Positions 1 to 11,972 of a DNA stretch of 64,000 nucleotides are shown here, in pieces. The stretch comes from Orychophragmus violaceus (taxonomy: Eukaryota > Streptophyta > Magnoliopsida > Brassicales > Brassicaceae). Under the pieces are notes generated by a model. That model searched no databases and was not told the DNA's origin. It saw only the letters and a list, made by a program, of their open reading frames with translations. Where the stretch lies: the NCBI GenBank assembly GCA_030180135.1, contig CM058236.1:51132947-51196946 (forward strand), written 5' to 3'. The position numbers and the translations under genes were made by a program. Within the stretch, counting starts at the first letter, position 1. Each line of letters opens with the position of its first letter.

Positions 1-9
1 AACAAAGAC

Positions 10-47
10 ATATACCATGGTTAAAATCCCTAAAATCCATGGTATAT
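10..47. repeat. 38 bp perfect-arm inverted repeat interrupting the LINE
   Basis: Arms ATATACCATGG (10-20) and CCATGGTATAT (37-47) are exact reverse complements around a 16 nt spacer. The LINE reading frame on the minus strand runs up to about position 48 and then stops matching the expected continuation of a LINE reverse transcriptase. The repeat may therefore be the edge of a small insertion whose other end lies outside the window. It is too little sequence to assign to a family. Confidence 0.5.
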
Positions 48-729
48 CACAAAGCAGCCTTTATTTCACTAGCTGTGATTGGCGCCACCAGCTCAGCCTT
101 TCTGGAATCGGAGCACCTGAAAGTTATAAGCTCTCTCAACCACTCTACTGATACCTCCTCATTACTGGTCTGTTGAGTTTGCATAAACCTCTGGAAGTGC
201 CCCACTGCTTCTTTTTAATGTCCTCTATCGATGTGAGTGTCTCACCCTCAGCAGAGATTAGAGTCTTAATCGAGTTCCTTGCAATGCGGCTCTGAACTGA
301 TCGATGGAAGAAATTTGTATTGCGGTCTCCTGCCTTGAGTTTCCTAACACAGGATTTTTGTCTGTAAAATTTCTCCTCAATATTCACTAGCTTATTCCAC
401 TTATCAGAGGCTAAGGCCTCAGCTGCAAGATTGTGTTGGCTTGGGTTATAGAGGACTGCATTTCGGCATAAGCACATATTCTCGAACACTTGCTTGGTTC
501 TACTTCGAAGATCACCGTAATGAGTCCGGTTTAGACCCCGCATGTCTGCTTTCAAAACTTTCAATTTCTTATGAAATAATTGGACAACAGATCGTGAGTG
601 ATAAAGAGGCTCAGACTCATTCCAACGACGAGCCGCTGTTGGTAAAAAATCCTCATGCTCTGTCAGGTAATTAAAGAATCGAAATGGCTTGCGCTGCTTC
701 TCCTGGTTGCTGATATTCTGATATGACAC
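48..729 (-). pseudogene. LINE ORF2, linker between endonuclease and reverse transcriptase
   Basis: The minus-strand frame 729-145 contains the conserved post-endonuclease stretch, including KLKAGDRNTNFFHRSV and ISAEGETLTSIEDIKK. A shifted frame below 145 reads ELVAPITASEIKAAL, the segment that normally precedes the reverse transcriptase motif SPGPDG. The match stops at about 48. This confirms a LINE truncated before its catalytic reverse transcriptase, at least within this window. Confidence 0.75.
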
Positions 730-791
730 CTAGCATAGTCAGAGACACCCCCTGCATCAAATGTAGTGTATGATTGAGAAAAAGCAGCAAG

Positions 792-1427
792 CTAGTCCCC
801 ATTTATAAGTGCCCTGTCCAGTTTCTTTCCAATAGGATCCTCCTGCCTTTTGTTCCACCAAGTGTACAATGCCCCGGTGAATGAGAGATCCGACAGTCCA
901 CATTCAGCCACCACATCCTGAAAATGTCTCATACCTGGCTGGTCAGCAAGATAATTCAGATTGCAGGAATGCTCTCCTGAGTTCAGAGTGGTGTTGAAAT
1001 CCCCTATCACTATCCACGGGAGAGACAAGTGATTATAGGCCTGCTTAGTTGCTCTGAGTTCTTCCCAAAGGTGTATGCGATCAGAAACTTGGTTAAAGGC
1101 ATAGACGGCTGAACAAATGAATTGATCCCTTGTACTTTGATTTTGAATTGCACACGTGATGATTTGAGCACTCTGATGTAAGAGAGTCACTGATATTGTC
1201 CCTATCCAGCAAAACCATATCCGACCGAGAGGGTTATAGGCGTAGTTATGATATGATGTCCATCCTGGTAATGCTGCTTCAAAGCATGTCTGAAAGTTTT
1301 CATCTTGCACTCTCGTTTCCAATAAACAACCAAATACCGGCTTTTCGTTCTGTACCCAGTTCCTTACCACTGCGTGTTTACGCGGCATATTAAACCCGTG
1401 CATGTTCCAGGCAAAGAATGACGTCAT
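792..1427 (-). pseudogene. LINE ORF2, endonuclease (EEP) domain
   Basis: This 211-codon open stretch has the usual apurinic-like endonuclease landmarks of LINE ORF2: an early Asn in FFAWNMHG, a catalytic Glu in LLETRV, the GDFN signature in WIVIGDFNTTLN, and a late segment GALYTWWNKR followed by KLDRAL. In active LINEs this domain nicks genomic DNA to prime reverse transcription. The terminal Ser-Asp-His box is not reached in this frame, and the next piece (145-729) is in another frame, so the ORF is broken. It lies 30 bp beyond the end of ORF1, as expected for a bicistronic LINE. Confidence 0.8.
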
Positions 1428-1456
1428 AACTTCCTAACGGAAGTTTTTTTTTGTTG

Positions 1457-2710
1457 TCATATGAGCTGCCGCATACTTGAGATCCTTAGTACGAACAATC
1501 TTCTTTTTGTTTTTACTTGGATGCCTGGCCTCCTTTGATCTTTCAATAGTTTCCTTTGACTAACCCCCTCATGATGTTCATGGTGTAAACGTTCATCCCC
1601 TACCAGTTCACCTTCTTCCAGTTCATTATCAATCTCCTCTTCTACTATATCTGCAAGAATCTGATACCGAGACGGCGAGATCGTTAGTTCATTTAAACTC
1701 TTGTCCTTATCCAGGTCTGATTCCTCATTGATTGATATCTTAGAACCCCCTACATCGGTCCAATCCTTCACAGTCACTATAGTTTCCTCGGATTCTGCTA
1801 CGACAGATGGTTTCGCAATATCATCCACACCATCCACATTTGCTTTACCAACCGGAAAAGTTTCAAGCTCAGCCATGAGCTTCTCTATAACTGAACCCAA
1901 AGAAACTGATCCCACTGTGTTCTCGGTCACCTCCTTCTCCTCTTGTGCACCTTTGCCCTTGTCCTGAAGCAGCAATGACACATTAGAAGAGCACACCGAA
2001 CTGAGATGACCTCATCTATGACAGATAGTACACTGTGTTGGTAACCAGCGATAACAAACTTCAAGCTCCACGGCTAATCCATTCGAATCCGCAAACTGAA
2101 TTTTCTTCACCAATGGTTTGTGTAAATTCACCTCTACCAACATCCTTGCCACTTTGAGTCGAGTACACCTCTCAGTGTTGGGATGCAGCTTTACAAAATT
2201 TCCAGTTGGCCTCAATAACCATTTTAATCCCTTGTGTGAGAACAAATTGTTTGGAACGCCCTTGATATCAACCCATAACGGCATGGCTGATAAATCAGGT
2301 GGATTGAGTGCAGATGAGGGGGACCATTCGTTGACTACGATAGGGACATCGGAGATGTGCCAATACTTTCTCTTTCGAACCTGAGACCTAGTCTGACCAT
2401 CCTCAATCCGGAACAAAACAATATTCTTCTCAATGAACTGCACATCGATTTTGGATCCCTTACCAGAGCTGTTCCACAATCGATTAACAGTGGCATGTAT
2501 GAGACCAATATGAGGGGCCTCTCCAATAAAATAACCAACCACAAAACTCTTCCATAATGGGGTAGAATCAGACAGAATTTCTTCAGGAATCTCAATCGAG
2601 GCGACGCCATTAATCACTTCGAACACAGGCTGAGATGGAGTGGCTGACACATCTTTGGACCATGGTGATTTTGGAGAGGGAGGGAGTGAAGGGGAGATCG
2701 GATTCTCCAT
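1457..2710 (-). pseudogene. LINE ORF1 (DUF4283-like / zinc-knuckle protein) with one internal stop
   Basis: The frame starts at an ATG ending at 2710 and reads through a DUF4283-like region (about residues 50-170; motif PLWVDIKGVPNNLF) into a CCHC zinc knuckle. The knuckle, spacing CX2CX4HX4C, is split by a TGA at 2012-2014: CTIC-H-R-stop-G-H lies before it and the final Cys just after. The frame then continues without a shift to 1457 as an acidic tail rich in E, D and V. A single nonsense change therefore separates two halves of one protein. In plant LINEs this protein binds element RNA and chaperones it. Identification is by order and motif only. Confidence 0.8.
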
Positions 2711-2820
2711 TCGAGGCGGCTGCCCCAGCGCGTTGAGAAGTAGAGAAGCCCTAAATCCAAAACAAAAGTTGGTATTTTGTAATCAGTATTTTGTATTTTT
2801 TTATTTTGACTCAATTATTA

Positions 2821-3222
2821 ATTAATCTAAGTCTTCATCCTTATTCGGAAACGCGCTAGGCGCTATCCTTGCAGCTGATCCGGGCCTAGCGAATTAACAA
2901 AAACTCGGAATAAATTCAAGGAGTACGCGGAGTATAATTTTTTATAATAATTTAATATTTTAAATATTTTTATCTATATACAATAAAACTAAATCATAGA
3001 CATTAATAATGTCTAATGTATATATTTTCTTGTAATATATTTTCTGTGAAATAGAATAAGTATTAACTTCAGAGTGTTTTTTAAATGGAAAAAAAAACTT
3101 TGTGTCTTTATATATATTCGTTGTCAAACTATAGAAAAAAAGGAATAAAGCATTTAATAAAAGAAACAGTGCAGATGAGAAATGAGACCCGCATCACGGC
3201 TTTACAATTGAAAAGTTAAAAC
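2821..3222. other. AT-rich gap with a repeat-like GC patch
   Basis: No coding signal. A short GC-rich patch at about 2851-2890 (ACGCGCTAGGCGCTATCC, later GGGCCTAGCG) resembles dispersed repeats common in Brassicaceae intergenic DNA. The rest is AT-rich with homopolymer runs. Confidence 0.4.
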
Positions 3223-3275
3223 ATCCCACATCGAAACTTCATACAAACTATCAAGACAAGTTGTTCCTATAAATA
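3223..3275 (+). promoter_or_regulatory. snRNA-type promoter pair: USE and TATA box
   Basis: ATCCCACATCG (3223-3233) matches the plant upstream sequence element consensus RTCCCACATCG exactly, and TATAAATA begins at 3268. The 34 bp between them fits the Pol II class of plant snRNA promoters; Pol III U6-type spacing is about ten shorter. Transcription would start near 3300, but the sequence there does not match U1, U2, U4 or U5 as I remember their 5' ends. It could be a relic, an unrecognised small RNA, or part of a short retroelement. Confidence 0.4.
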
Positions 3276-3855
3276 TAGATCTGTACGTGCCCTCTTCTAA
3301 TATCAATCATGGTTCGAATTAGCCAAGGCCCATATTTTAGTGGGCCTATACCCAGTTGAATATTGTATTAAATTGGTTATTAATCTGATTTAAAACGCCT
3401 TATGCGATAAAGTGGGCGCTTAGTATGATAAATCGATAAAATAATTTATCATCGATTAATTGTGCCGAGTTGCCACAAATTACGATGGTTGACCGCGAAA
3501 CAGCATTTTAGCGGCCGTGTTTACGGCAACTCGACCGCGTTTTAGAACAAAAGTCTTCATTGCACTTGTTTTAATTCAAATATTGTATTAGATATTTATT
3601 TAATAAAATAAATTAATTTATTTATATTCGCAATTTCGATACTAAACTAGTCTGGTCTAACTCAACTTGCGAATGCGGTATGGTTGCAAATTCTTTAGCC
3701 GCTAAAGTGAGGAAAATAAAACGAGGTTAGAGGCGTAAAAACTAGAGTTTCTGACTTCGGCTGAACCGTCTCCGGCTTCGAATATAACAACTCTTTCCGC
3801 TTGACTGCAAAATTTTGAACGGTCTTTGTTTGATTGTTGATCGGTCAGCAAAAAA
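3276..3855. other. Intergenic, short inverted repeats
   Basis: No gene recognised. Small inverted repeats are present: AGGCCCA/TGGGCCT near 3325-3347, TGATAAAT/ATTTATCA near 3427-3451, and CGAGTTGCC (3466-3474) with GGCAACTCG (3525-3533). These suggest repeat-derived DNA without an identifiable family. Confidence 0.35.
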
Positions 3856-3859
3856 AACA

Positions 3860-6108
3860 GAAAGAAAGTGTTACACATACTTTGTAACCTTTAACCCATG
3901 ATGGATATCCGAAAAACACTCCTTTCTTATATCTCGAATATAGTTTTCCTTGATCAAAGTGACCACATGTAATGCTTCCAAAACTTCTTAAGTTCCTCAA
4001 ATATGGTAAACTCATGTACATACCATTTATGGGATCTCAAACCCTATTGCAGAAGCTTTTGATCGATCTATCACATATACTATAACTGAGGCAGCTTCTA
4101 TCCAAAATATTTTGCTTACTCTTGACTCACTCAGCATGCTTCTTACTTTCTCCATGGTTCGGTTCATACGTTCTGCAACTCCATTCTGTTGAGGTGTGTA
4201 TGCACACGTTCGGTATCTCACCACACCATCTTGCTTTCAAAAGCCATCAAACTCTTGATTTAAAAACTCTAATCATTATCAGTCTTAACTTATTTACTTT
4301 TATATTTAACTGATTTTCCAGCATTGCCTCTCATTCAAAAAATGTTCTAAACACTTCATCCTTCTTTTTCAGAAAATAAATCCACACTTTTCTTGAGAGA
4401 TCATCAATAAAAGTGATGAAGTATTGACAATTTCCCAAGGATTTTAGCACAAATGGCGCTCCATGGAGGCCAGAGTGTATATACTCGAGCTTATCTTGTG
4501 ACATGATTTCCTGATCCATAACTTACTTTGTGTGTTTTATCATTAACACAATCTTTACAGAACTCAAAGACTTACCTTACCAGCTTGAGGACATTTCCTG
4601 ACCAAAATTTCTATATTTCTTTGACTCTGTGACATAGTCTATTGTGCCATAACCTTGCTTCATCTTTTGAGATCGTTACAGAATTTGCATTTCTTGCCAG
4701 AATGGCTCCATGTAGCATATACAATATTAATGTCTTTTCCCCTATAAGAAATGTTAAGCTGCCCTTGAGTACCTTTAAAATTACATTCTCTGACTGAAAC
4801 TATCAGCCTTAATCTTCTAATGTTCCCATGGAGATCTGATTTTTGGTCATACCTGGAACAAATCTTACATTTGTGAGCAAAACATTTGAGTGATCATCAT
4901 TCTAGATTCTTATACTTCCAATTCCTTTAATCTCATAATGTATTTGGTTCACCATCTTTACTCTTCTTGATTTGGGCTCATCAAAGTCAACAAACTAATC
5001 TTTTATTGGTGTCATGTGAAATGAGCACCATGTTTCCATTATCCACTAATCGTCATTCTCATTATTAACATCATTTTATTCTTCTCCATTCAGAGCAGAT
5101 GTATCTGCTATTTGTTCAATGATGTTTAAGGATTCCCTTGTTTGAACCTCCCATCTTCTTGTTTCTTTCCTTCTGACCATATCACTGCCTCTTTACCGCA
5201 AATCCAGAATACTTTTTTCCCCTTGAATTTGATTTGCTGTGACACTTGTTTCTTTCACTGCTCTAGTCTATCATCAGATCTTCCCATATCTTGTACAAAT
5301 ACAGCTTCAAAACCATCCTTAACCATATTTCCACTTTATTTAAGTTCCAATATATTAGATCTGATATCTCAAGTGATTTCTTCAAGAGCAAGAGTTTTCT
5401 TGCAGTATTTTAAGGTTTCCTTCAGCTGGTCAAATTGTTTTGGTAAGGACATAAACAAAAAAAATTATTGGTCTTCATTCGGAACATAAACTTAACATTC
5501 TCAAGATCATATATCAGCTTAAAGAAGTCATTGACATTCTTCTCCACGGTCATGCTACCAATCATCTTATATTTATACAGTCTTTGTTTATGATAAATCC
5601 GGTTAAGTAAAGTTTAACCATGAACAACTTATCTAAATTTTTTTATCATAAATTCACGATGTTCTTTCCTTTATAACCTTTTTGAGAAAGTAATCCCCTA
5701 AATTGATCAGTATGATTGTGGGTCTCTCATTCCCTCTCTTTTATTCGAGAATTTTCTCTATGAGACCTTCCCCCTTGAGGGTTTTCTCAGAAGGTTCTAT
5801 TTCTGGTGTAGTACCAGTTTTTGCAGTTGAATCTCCAACGTTTGCTTCGTCATCGTCTCCTAATCCTTCTGGTAGACACATAAGCTCCATGTGAGCCATT
5901 AACTTTCCTTTTTAGAGAATATAATCACCTTCTACACCAAAATTCTCTACATCTGAACGTCCATACGCCATGAATAGTGAGAAATCAAAGCTTTACACCA
6001 AAGCTTCAAAATTTACAAGGTTTTAACACTATTTTAACCCCACAACCTTTATAATTTTTTTACCTTTCTCATACTTGAAACTCTAACCTTAGAGTTTTGA
6101 TACCAACT
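3860..6108 (-). mobile_element. Ty1/copia retrotransposon remnant (internal region)
   Basis: Minus-strand integrase pieces are clear. One segment at 4331-4519 holds FITFIDDLSRKVWIYFLKKK; another at 4027-4224 holds the signature TPQQNGVAERMNRT. A further piece near 3880-3930 reads like the post-integrase GYPSWVKGYK motif. The 4520-6090 stretch should hold Gag and protease but is too decayed to read in one frame. A primer-binding-site-like sequence (reverse complement of 6094-6105, TGGTATCAAAAC) matches the initiator tRNA-Met site with substitutions. Reverse transcriptase and RNase H are missing, so the copy is 3'-truncated. Confidence 0.75.
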
Positions 6109-6860
6109 TGTTGATGTTTTAAGCTTGAATTGATTGTTTGTTTTAACAGAATCTCTCACTTTCTCTCTTAGCTCGATCGATCACTCGTGTATATATGACC
6201 ATACAGTAAATGACACACAGAGATTAACCAGTTCACGTTCCAAAATGAAATTCTATGTCTGGATGAGATATACTCGGAAATCCACTAGAAAACTTTGGTT
6301 ACAAGATAATCTTTAGCGACAAGACTGTTAAGCTCACAACTGCCTATCTTCTCTTTACACTCTCTTAACCCAATGTCTTCCACACTCCTCGATCTCCTCT
6401 CATCCATACTATGTTATTACAGAGGAAGAAGACAAGAGAATGCTCTGCATTTTAGACAATGTTAATTAGGTCTCAGTCTGTATACAGTTGTAGTTGATGC
6501 ACATGAGCTCTGCGTGCTTCTTTCCTTTTCTAATAGTCGAGATCTTATTCTTGGTTTAGAGACTTCTTGACACTTAGGAAATAATAACTAGTTTAACTGA
6601 TGGCTGGTTTAGTATTTTAAAATCTTAAATTGAGAAGTTAAGATGAACTCAGCTTGTTTTTGGGATGACACACTTCAGCTTGATATGATTCTTATAGCTA
6701 AAACTCTTTGGTTTTTGATGAGCATGTTCAAGATGCTTAATGAAATTCCGAAGACAAATTCATATTGATTAGGTAGAAAGTAGTTTTTAGTTGACATATC
6801 TTATATATAATTAGAGAACAATCTCTCCATTTAGGTTGTCTACGTGTCATCCCTACTATT
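6109..6860 (-). repeat. Candidate 5' LTR of the decayed copia remnant
   Basis: Just beyond the primer-binding-site relic, a TG dinucleotide (6109) starts DNA with no coding signal. A TATA-like string on the minus strand (ATTATATATAAG, about 6790-6825) could be the LTR promoter. No partner LTR was found on the other side and the right boundary is a guess. Confidence 0.3.
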
Positions 6861-8995
6861 AGAAATCATGGGCCTCAACCAATGGCATAAACAAGCCCAG
6901 TGAATGAAATTTGTACAGGCCATTATGATTAACAATAGACCCATTAGCAAAGAAAGTAGAAATCCATAAACAAATAAAGCTGGCCCGTCATTCTCTAACT
7001 AAAATTCCTAGAAACAACTACATCCTTCTACTCTTCTTCCTCACCTCAATCGCCAGCCTCCTCCGCTACCAGACTACTGTCCTTCATAATGGGACGTCTT
7101 TAATTCTCCATTTTCTTCGGTCCCTATTAAACTCTCCTTACTGACCTCCCAAAACTGTATCGATGTTATCCTATAAATCTCCAGCCATTTCCCCAAAACC
7201 CACAAGCCACCAGCACAGATAACCTTTACAAACTCACCCACCTGTTACTGCTCTGATTTCCGCTTCCTCCAATGGCTACACACGCCATTGTCGTCCTTTC
7301 ATCTTTGCATATGTGGTAGGCCAAATAAGCTTGAGTTTATGCAGCTTTTTGTAATTTACAAAATCTATTTCCTTTTTCTAAAAACTTTAAATCAGGCTTT
7401 GAGTAAAGGTGAAACTCAGGCGTTGTATCATGGTGGTTACTTGACCAGCGGTAGAGTCTCCGGTGGATTGATACCGGAAATTAATTTAGATTTTAAGTTT
7501 TTTTTAATGGATTTAACCGGAAATTGTGCAACTTTTACATCCATGAGAAACTTTCTACACTTTCTTCTTCTTTATTAACAAGAAATCAGACTTTCAGAAG
7601 CATTTTGTCTTTTGCCAAATTTTTAATTTTTATTGGGTTGTACCAGAATTTTCATCTGTAAGTGTGTTCTTATTCTCTCACGACTAAAGAAGTAGAAATT
7701 TAACAATAAATATAAATTTGGGATCATTTTTCCAAAACGAAGTTTAAGTTATATTATAAGTTTCACATAAAATTTTTTGGCTTCCATCAAAAGTCTTTAA
7801 TTTTAGAATTTATGTATTGGTTTTAACGTAAATGTATCTTTCTAACCGTCTAATGTATATCTATATATGTGTGCATAAAGTTATTAATTAGTATCTAGAA
7901 GCATAACAAATAGTACTCTTGCCTCGAGACTGAGGCATCTGTCATGCTTATGACAACAGAACCCAAAACTTTTTGGGGGTGAGCTTCGTTAAATTTTGTC
8001 CCAAAATTTCCCCTGGCTATCTTCTGCTGCTCTCACTTCACGTTTCTAGCAAAATTCAGGCATGAATGCTCATTTCAACGACGGTCAGAATATAGACACA
8101 CTAAACAATCACGAACACAAACAACAGCATCTATTATTGGTGGAGTTTGATTAGTTACAGTGTAGACACACCAGAACATGAAATCTTGAAACTGAAGATT
8201 ACTACCTGGTGTCAGAACCAGACAAATTTTTTACCGAAGGTATATATATTACAATGAAAAATTAAAAGCGACGTCTTACAAGTTTCACCCGCAAACAAAA
8301 TTCTGCGTGTGTGCAGGGGCTGACCGCTAACTAGTACGTAGGAATTAGATAGATAAAGATTTTTTTAGATTGTGGGCATACTCTCTTTTGATATTTGACC
8401 CCGAAAAAAAACTCTCTTTTGATAAGTGATGCATACATGCAATACCTTTAGAACACTATGTGCTCTCTCCAAATAAAAAAAAAAAAACATTTTCAAACAT
8501 TTTCAAAGGACCAAAAAAAAAAAAAAAATTGTATAGTTATAAAGAAGGGTCAATTACATAAATTGTATCTTTTGTATGTTTTACTTACCGTTTTGTATCT
8601 TTCTAAAACCACTTGCAAAGTTGTATCTTTTTTGTAGGTCTCATCGGAAGAAAGACAGTTTTATCCCTCTTCATCCGTGACAACCTTTCTCGATGGATAG
8701 TTTTCCACTTTTTCCTAAATATCATTCCTTTTTATTATTATTTTTCATTTTCTTTTCCCCCATCTCTCTCTTTCTTACTTTATATTAATTCCACCCCCAT
8801 ATTTTTGAAGGTTGATAAATTTTCGGAAAGGAGGTTTCCGGCAATATAGACCGGTTGAATGGAGATAAAATCGGCCGATGTACCGGAATTCAAAAAAAAA
8901 AATCATAATCGGACTTATTACGGAAGTTTCGAATGGATAGTTTAGAGTAGGTGTCCACAATCTCATATATTCGTGGATATTACCACGATCATATC
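6861..8995. other. No credible gene; AT-rich intergenic DNA
   Basis: Short open frames occur (for example 7288-7578 +) but show no recognisable domain or codon pattern, and long A or T runs (8480-8530) are frequent. GGGCCT/AGGCCC-type words near 6870-6960 resemble site II promoter elements, but no gene follows them. Confidence 0.4.
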
Positions 8996-9002
8996 ACGTG
9001 CT

Positions 9003-9610
9003 GGACGCTTCTCATGGATAGCCAAACTTGACTATGCTAATATCTTCCATATATGGACGGACATACATATATCCATGGTTTGTTACATATCCATTAATAG
9101 ATCATAGTATGATTATCCATAGATGTATATTCGACATAAGACCAATAATATCATGTTGGACGCTTCTCATGGATAACCAAACTTGACAATGCTAATATGG
9201 ACATGCATACATGTATACGTTACCTACTTAGTATATAGCTTCACATATAATTTATTGGAGTATTATCTTCAAAAACAAAACTATCCATCATTTAGGTAAT
9301 TTAGCTCACTCCCGAAACCAAATTTGCCAATTATCCATCCTTAAAGATCACATCTAAATAGTTTTTTACCTTAAAATTACTTTGCCTAACCACCAAGTCA
9401 TGTTTATTTTTTTTAAACTAAAATGATTATCAATTAATAGATCATAGTATGATTATCCATAGATGTATATTCGAAATAAGATCAATAATATCCTACTATC
9501 CTTTTAGTCCATGATTTGTTATCTACGTATTATATATCTTCACATATAATTTATTGGAGTATTATCTTTAAAAACAAAACTATCCATAATTTATTTGAAG
9601 TGTGGTGTAT
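9003..9610. repeat. Interleaved segmental duplications
   Basis: Three blocks occur twice. One beginning GGACGCTTCTCATGGATA is at about 9003-9046 and 9153-9200. One beginning ATAGATCATAGTATGATTAT is at about 9098-9152 and 9438-9492. One beginning CTTCACATATAATTTATT is at about 9239-9292 and 9539-9592. Copies differ by only a few bases, so the duplications are fairly recent. The order of blocks suggests two overlapping duplication events in AT-rich DNA. Confidence 0.7.
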
Positions 9611-9619
9611 GACACCTAT

Positions 9620-10480
9620 CTGTGTCCATCCAAAAAAAGAGAGAAAAATAGTATCTATCCTTGACTTTTTAGGCACTATTCTCACATATGAGGGTAAATC
9701 TATATTCCTTAACAGTTTCTTTCTCATCGGCGGCCTTGCTGGGAGAAGACGATGCAATCGCCTTAGTTAAAAGCAGTTCAGTTTCTTGCAGGAGAAGCCA
9801 AACTCGGACGGAAATCGTCTTTCAAGAAATTAGTTTTTTGTATTCTCTTTTTCTTTGTATCTCGAGTTCTAATAATATTTTTGAGGATAATAAAACGAAA
9901 GAATTTTTTTATTCCGTTTTACTCCGTCCCATATTATTTTACTTCAGCTTCGTCTTTTTTTTTTGTTTTTCACAGTTGTATTTCGGTGGAATGTTCTTAC
10001 CGAGTTTCGTAGACTTCGTTTGTAGTGTAGTATTGTCTTTGCCAATGTGATCGAGTATTTCCTTTGATGTTTTTCGTTTGGCCGAGCTATATCTAAGCGT
10101 AATTGTAATCTTCTTGTGGGCAATGCTTTCGGAGTTAGTTCCGATTTGCCGTGGAAGAAAGGGGGTTAACGAAGCGTGCTTCGGTATCCTTTTTGCGATA
10201 CGAGTGGTGAAAAATGCCGACTTCGTATCGCAGATATTGCCTAGTTCGAGGTCGGTTATGCGAGTCAGGTCGGCTTATTTGTCGCGACTCAAACTTAGGC
10301 AATCGGGGGCTGTCCCGGCTAAATTTTTCATCAGTTTCGACTTTGAGTCGTGATTTTTGCATGTGTGATGATGGTGTGGATTATTTCACCACGGCACTCG
10401 TGGAGCGCGTTTGAATTGTTTGTTTGGCTGAGGAGCCGATGCAATCGTAACTTTTGCAAGATTTAATTTTATTAGAAGTA
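9620..10480. other. Possible 3' non-coding/LTR remnant of the Tat element
   Basis: No protein homology was recognised. The stretch lies directly downstream (minus-strand sense) of the Tat integrase and contains repeated words such as GATGCAATCG (9750 and 10439). An LTR remnant is plausible, but no partner LTR is present to prove it. Confidence 0.3.
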
Positions 10481-10609
10481 TAACTGAATCCTTGAAGGAC
10501 TGCCTACATACCCCGTGAACTTGGGATCAAGCCATTCATAGCTCAGTTTACATGAGTTGTAGCTCGATAAGCTATCCTTTTGTATTCTCTTTTTTGTGAC
10601 TGGAAAATC

Positions 10610-11478
10610 TAGTACACAAATTGTTTGGGGTGCATTGAGTTCCATGAGAAATCGACGGGTTTTCCGTCTAGTTCAGAGAGCTCGTAGACTCCAACCTTGA
10701 CGATTTTAGATATTTAGTAGGGCCCTCCCAGTGTATGCCGAGTTTACCGGCATTCTTCTCTTGGTTCTTTGATGAACTTCGCGTAAGACGAGGTCCCATT
10801 CTTTCAGGTGTCGCCCTTTAGTCTTTTTGTTATAGTATCGGGCAGCGAGGTACTGGTACTTCTGAATCATAGGAGGGCCTCGTCTCTTTGCTCTTCAAGT
10901 GAGTCGAGATTATTGAGAAGCATCTCGTCGTTCAGTTCTGGGTTCCGAATAAGCATGGAACGTAGAACAGTTGGTAGACTTATTTCGGCTGGTGACATAG
11001 ATTCCACTCTGTGAGGTAAGGAAAACGGGGCTTGGTTTGATGATCTTCGCGAGGTGGTTCGATGCTACCACAAAACTCCGTCTAACTCATCAGCCTAATT
11101 TCCATTATGCTCGTCGAACCGCTTTTTAAGTCCCGCGATGATAGTATTATTTGTGGCTTCTGCTTGGCCGTTTCCTTGTGGGTAGTATGGCGTCGACTTG
11201 CTAAGCCTGATGTTCCATTTATTGCAGAATTGACTTAGTAGGATCGACGTGAACTGTTTCCCATTATCGGTGACGATCTCATAGGGGATTCCGTGTCTAC
11301 ATATGATGTACTTCCACGGGAAGCTAGTGACGTCCCGAGCTTTCACCGTTTTGTAAGCTTTAGCCTCTACCCATCTCGTAAAGTAATCAGTTAGGATTAG
11401 AATGTGTTCGTTCTGCTTAGATCTGTGTATTGGTCCGACTATGTCCATCGCCCATCGCATGAATGGGTAAGGAGCCAT
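10610..11478 (-). pseudogene. Tat integrase
   Basis: The core is open at 11095-11478: WAMDIVGPI (first catalytic Asp), VTDNGKQF (second Asp) and YYPQGNGQAEATNNTI (Glu). The C-terminal extension can be followed in broken frames to about 10610, with a relic of the GxHWEGP motif and the ending GVYELSELDGKPV. The zinc-binding HHCC part (11500-11800) is heavily damaged. The full catalytic triad survives in the core, but frameshifts on both sides make it a pseudogene. Confidence 0.8.
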
Positions 11479-11972
11479 GGCGGTCTGCAGTTCCTCCGTA
11501 GGTGCATGTATCGCCGGAACATGTTTTTAGCATGGATCGCATCTTACCGCATATCTTGCACAGTCAATCTCCATCGATGACCAAAAGAAGCCGAGCATAT
11601 AATCTTTAACGCTAATGATCGTCCGCCGGCATGGTTTCCACCCACTCCTTCGTTGGTTTTCTGGATTACTTCTTCGATTTCTTTGCCCTCTATGCATCAT
11701 AAGACCGCTCTGGTGGCGTTGTATCGAAAAAGATCTCCTTCTTTCATAACTTATCGAGATGCTTTAGCTTTGAGTCTGCGAGCATCCCATTTGTCTTTGG
11801 GTAGTTCTCCATCTGATATGTAGGCTTTTATCTCCGAGCTCCAATAACCTCCTTGTGCTACGTCATCGTGCTCTTGATCCGCCGGGTCTGTGTCATTTAC
11901 TTCTACATCGATGACGTTACAAACGTCGGGAGGGTTTATACTTGGCTTCTATATAAGCTCCACCGAAATCGT

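Larger units (their letters stand above)
48..2820 (-). mobile_element. LINE (non-LTR retrotransposon), broken, 5' part only
   Basis: Read on the minus strand this has the order of a plant L1-type LINE: an ORF1 nucleic-acid-binding protein, an endonuclease/exonuclease/phosphatase domain, then the linker preceding the reverse transcriptase. The palm of the reverse transcriptase is absent, because the copy ends at about 48 next to an inverted repeat. One in-frame stop in ORF1 and frame changes between ORF1, endonuclease and linker show it cannot make a functional polyprotein. The 5' boundary near 2720-2820 is approximate; no target-site duplication was found. Confidence 0.85.

Noticed and set aside
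3305..3320. GGTTCGAATT as a tRNA or SINE B-box
   Set aside because: No matching A-box and no cloverleaf could be drawn around it.
7288..7578. Plus-strand open frame of 96 codons
   Set aside because: No domain, no conserved motif, AT-rich context and no splice or start context; most likely chance.
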